A stretch of 64,000 nucleotides of DNA. Source: M3007 sp044224705 (GTDB lineage: Bacteria > Bacteroidota > Bacteroidia > Chitinophagales > Saprospiraceae). Below the pieces are notes generated by a model. It was not told the origin of the DNA and did no database searches. It saw only the letters and a program-made list of their open reading frames with translations. Location of the stretch: positions 62,001-126,000 of the forward strand of contig JBGAJY010000001.1 in the NCBI GenBank assembly GCA_044224705.1. Reading direction: 5' to 3'. Each line of letters begins with the position of its first letter. Within the stretch, counting starts at the first letter, position 1. Positions 61,336 through 64,000 of the stretch are shown in pieces. The translations under genes and the position numbers were made by a program.

Positions 61336-63904
61336 TTAAGAATTGAAAGCGCTTACGGATAAGAGTCCTATGACGGCCACATTGTCGTCGTTCCATTTGC
61401 ATACCAAAACATATTCGCCATTCGGAGAAACGGCAATGTCCTGAATCACGTTTCCAACAGGGATCGCGGGCGACAGGGTAATAAAAGGCGGTCCACTTCT
61501 TATATCAATGACCGTCGACACCGTGTCGTCCAAATAATTGGCCATATAAACAAATTCGCCGTCGGAGAAGCGGCAATACGCCCGGGGCGACCTGCAACAG
61601 GGATCGCCGGCGACACGACCTTAAAGGCGGCCCGTTTCTGATGTCAATCACGGTAACGCTGTTGACGTTGGTGTTGCCATCGGAGTTGGCAACAAAAACA
61701 TGGTCATCTTTCGGCGAGACAGCAATGCTGCCAGGATCGCATCCAGCGTCGATCGCCGGCGACAGAACCTTGAATGGAGGCCCGTTTCTAATATCAATTA
61801 CTGAAACGGTGGAGTCATTGGTAACAAAAACATAATCACCTTTCGGCGACATCGCAATTTTTGTGGATCCAGATCCAACAGGGATCGCCGGCGACAGGAC
61901 GGCAAAAGGCGGCCCGTTTTTTACGTCAATCACCGATACGGTGGAGTCATTGGGAGTACATACAAAGACATAGTCGCCTTTCGGAGAAACTGCAATCCCC
62001 ATAGGACAGCCTCCAACACGGATCGCCGGCGAAAGCACCTTAAAAGGGGGCCCATTTCCTATATCGAACACGGAAACAGTATTGGCATCGGGGTTGGTAA
62101 CAAACAGATAATCACCATCCGAAGAGACCGCAATGGAGCTAAAATCAGTTTCAACACCGATCGCCGGCGACAGCACATTGAAAGACAACCCACTTCCCGT
62201 TTTTATCACCGACACCTTATCCGGAGCAATACCTACGAAAACATGGTCGCCTTTCGGAGAAATTACAACATTAGTAGCAGGTCGTCCGACACCGGCGATG
62301 CTTCCGAAACTTCCAAACTTTGGAAACTTAAAAAGACAGGCAGCGCTGTCCTTGCGAGGGCCTTTTGCGACCAGGCTATAATAGTCGTTGTTGAGTAACG
62401 GAAACTCAGGGTTATCGATAGTCGTCCCAACATTCGGTCCGTATATCATGCCGGTTCCTTTGAGCATCACGGAAGTGGCGCCGTCGGTCGTCCATTGTAG
62501 TTTCAGACTGCCATCCGCCTGAACCTCGCCGGTGTAAGCCGTTACGAGCGGCGGAAAATCAAGGTCCACCGTAAATTGAAGGACGCTCAGGCTGTTTTGC
62601 GGCAGCGGGGTGTCGCAATCGTTCGCATCATTATAGGCCTTACAAGTGACGAGCAGGCTTCCTGCGTTTGCAATACCCTGAAATTCAAGCGTGTATTGAC
62701 CGTACTGCAGGGCGGGTTGCACGCCCAGGTAAGAGATGCACTTGTCCTGAATGTTCAGCCCCGGCATGTCGTCCGAGTGAAAATGCAGATTGATTTTCGA
62801 GACGCCCGTCATACACCATTTCAAGGGAATACGCACTTTCTGAGACGAACTATGGACTTCAACTTCATTGATCTCGCTGGAAAAACGGATCAAACCGGGC
62901 AGAGGCAGGTTCTCTTTTGTGACCGGCAGTACAAACAGTTGATCATTGTACAGCGTGTTATCGTCTTTTTTGAAACCCGACAGTTGCACGTACATCAGCG
63001 TCACGCCGGGCTGTGTCTGCGAAATGATCTGGTCAAACTCAAACTGCACGGCGGCCGAATCCCCCGTGCCGATCAGCCGGCTGTTGGTCGGTGCGGGCGT
63101 CAGCAGCCACACCGGGTCGGTGGCCGAGCCCGAGGCGCTGGGATTCGTCACCGCCCAGTCGTTGCCCTGGCCGGCGCTCACCTTGCCGCTGATGTCCCAG
63201 GCCGAGCCGCTTTGGGGAGCGTTTTTGTCCGCGTCGGGGGCCAGCGCGCCGGGTGTTGTGCCGTACACGAAGGACACCGCGATTTGTGGCTGGCCCTGCT
63301 GCCCCGGCGTGCCCGAAAACAGCGGTTGCGCGCCCTGGTTGATCACGTTCAGCACCAGCCGGTTCGTGACCAGGCTGCCGCTGGGCTGCGACACGTAAAT
63401 GATCCCGCCGTCGGCGAGGCCCAGTGAAAGGTCCAGCGATGCGTTGCCGGGTTGAGGGGCGGCTATGAGGTTCAGCGGCGTTTTGAGGCGGCCGGGCAGG
63501 TTTTGGCCCGACAGGTCGGAAAAATTGACCTGGAAAAAGCCGGCCGTGGCCTGCGTCAGGCTGCTTTGCACACCGCTGATCTGGAATTGCAGGGCGTTGA
63601 AATCGCCCTGGTCCCACTCGGCCGCCGCGCCGGAGTACTTCAGCGTGAGCGAATAGGCGCCCGCGCTGAACGTCCAGCCCGGGAGGTCGATGCGACAGCC
63701 AGGCAGGCCGACATTCAGGCTAAGGAAAAAAATATCCAGTTTGGCGCCCTGCAGGGCGATGTCGGCGCCCGTGGCGTTCACGAGTTTGATGTCCAGCACG
63801 GCCGACTGGCCAAGGTAAAAATCGGCCTGGTGCGTGGCGTCGTTCTGCACGCTCAAGCAGATCGTATCGACGCAGGTGGCGGAATTTTTAATTGTTTTGC
63901 TCAT
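61336..63904 (-). CDS. Propeller-array protein F, chimeric, with frameshifts near the C-terminus
   Basis: Head subtype II (starts MSKTIKNSATCVDTICLSVQN), a distinctive Ig-like part with IQDKCISYLGVQP and NDANDCDTPLPQ, then a propeller of the regular A/C type (CPMGIAVSPKGDYVFV, VKNGPPFAVL). The frame shifts near 61556-61630 in blade 6; the last part is read in another frame and ends DDNVAVIGLLSVSAFNS, two residues longer than SVSAF. About 855 residues if joined. Confidence 0.82.
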
Positions 63905-63920
63905 GTTTTTGGCAAATATT

Positions 63921-64000
63921 TTAAGAATTGAAAGCGCTTACGGATAAGAGTCCTATGACGGCCACATTGTCGTCGTTCCATTTGCATACCAAAACATATT
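63921..64000 (-). CDS. Propeller-array protein G, C-terminal end only (runs off the window)
   Basis: The visible 80 bases are identical to the 3' end of F (stop codon at 63921) and encode the final part of blade 7 ending LLSVSAFNS. The gene starts outside the window. Confidence 0.8.
   Translation of the reverse strand, partial: YVLVCKWNDDNVAVIGLLSVSAFNS

Larger units (their letters stand above)
48485..64000 (-). repeat. Tandem array of at least seven paralogous propeller-protein genes
   Basis: Head-to-tail units of about 2.5 kb (A 48485-51034, B 51067-53503, C 53540-56080, D 56218-58734, E 58771-61319, F 61336-63904, G from 63921). Gaps between units are 16-37 bases, except 137 bases between C and D. 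The 145 or so bases around the F/G junction (63857-64000) repeat those at the E/F junction (61271-61416) exactly or nearly so. The array continues outside the window. The tight spacing suggests one long transcript. Confidence 0.95.

Noticed and set aside
48485..64000. Calling the array proteins T9SS cargo or lipoproteins
   Set aside because: No signal peptide, lipobox or T9SS C-terminal domain is visible in any copy.

Overview
The window looks like a chromosomal segment of a Bacteroidota bacterium, most likely class Saprospiria (Saprospiraceae or a relative). The evidence is a Porin_10-type outer-membrane protein, a type A T9SS sorting domain (33636-37292), a CHU_C type B sorting domain (18949-20205), a bacterial GGGP synthase, and repeated promoter boxes of the Bacteroidota type TAnnTTTG (fabI, tRNA-Asn, rplU, alaS, rsmI-like, tetR). 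GC content is moderately high. Family placement is inference; no rRNA gene is present.

Layout. 0-1.1 kb: two unrecognised minus-strand genes. 1.4-4.4 kb: fabI and a frameshifted putative porin. 4.4-12 kb: a minus-strand block with a metallopeptidase-like lipoprotein, an orphan histidine kinase, a zinc-less sirtuin, an APC amino-acid permease, a methyltransferase and a lipoprotein. 12-14.6 kb: an ECF sigma factor overlapping a membrane anti-sigma/beta-barrel-like protein, then a His-rich lipoprotein. 14.9-26 kb: housekeeping genes (hemC, psuG, tRNA-Asn, a PfkB kinase, ebfC-like, a T9SS cargo, cytochrome c, an SDR, an MFS transporter, truA, rplU, an extended rpmA, crcB) separated by many palindromic intergenic elements. 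26-33.6 kb: tryptophan 2,3-dioxygenase, a TPR protein, an AAA+ ATPase, a HEPN/Abi-like protein, GGGPS, and a TetR/NmrA pair with matching operators. 33.6-46.7 kb: a giant T9SS metalloprotease, scpA, an RsmI-like methyltransferase, two paralogous outer-membrane barrels, a cardiolipin-synthase-like PLD, alaS, a REPIN/RAYT module and rlmD. 46.8-48.5 kb: a toxin-domain remnant and a PLD nuclease with a PUA/EVE-like C-terminus. 48.5-64 kb: a head-to-tail minus-strand array of at least seven large paralogous genes, still open at the window end.

The array is the most unusual part. Each complete unit is about 2.5 kb and encodes roughly 840 residues: a conserved N-terminal head with a CxDxIC motif, an Ig-like middle, and a seven-bladed YVTN-type beta-propeller ending in SVSAF. 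No copy has a recognisable signal peptide, lipobox or T9SS domain. Heads fall into two subtypes (copies A-C and D-F). Copy F joins a D-type head to an A/C-type propeller, which points to domain shuffling or gene conversion. I recognise no described system here; function is unknown.

The second theme is small mobile or palindromic DNA. There is a RAYT transposase (with one in-frame stop) between two inverted REP pairs, a GIY-YIG nuclease gene between tRNA-Asn and a palindrome-interrupted tRNA-Asn copy, palindromes inside truA and rlmD coding sequence, and a family of long hairpins with a shared core bracketing crcB. Several frameshifts (porin, truA, array copies E and F) sit in short homopolymers and may be consensus errors rather than biology.
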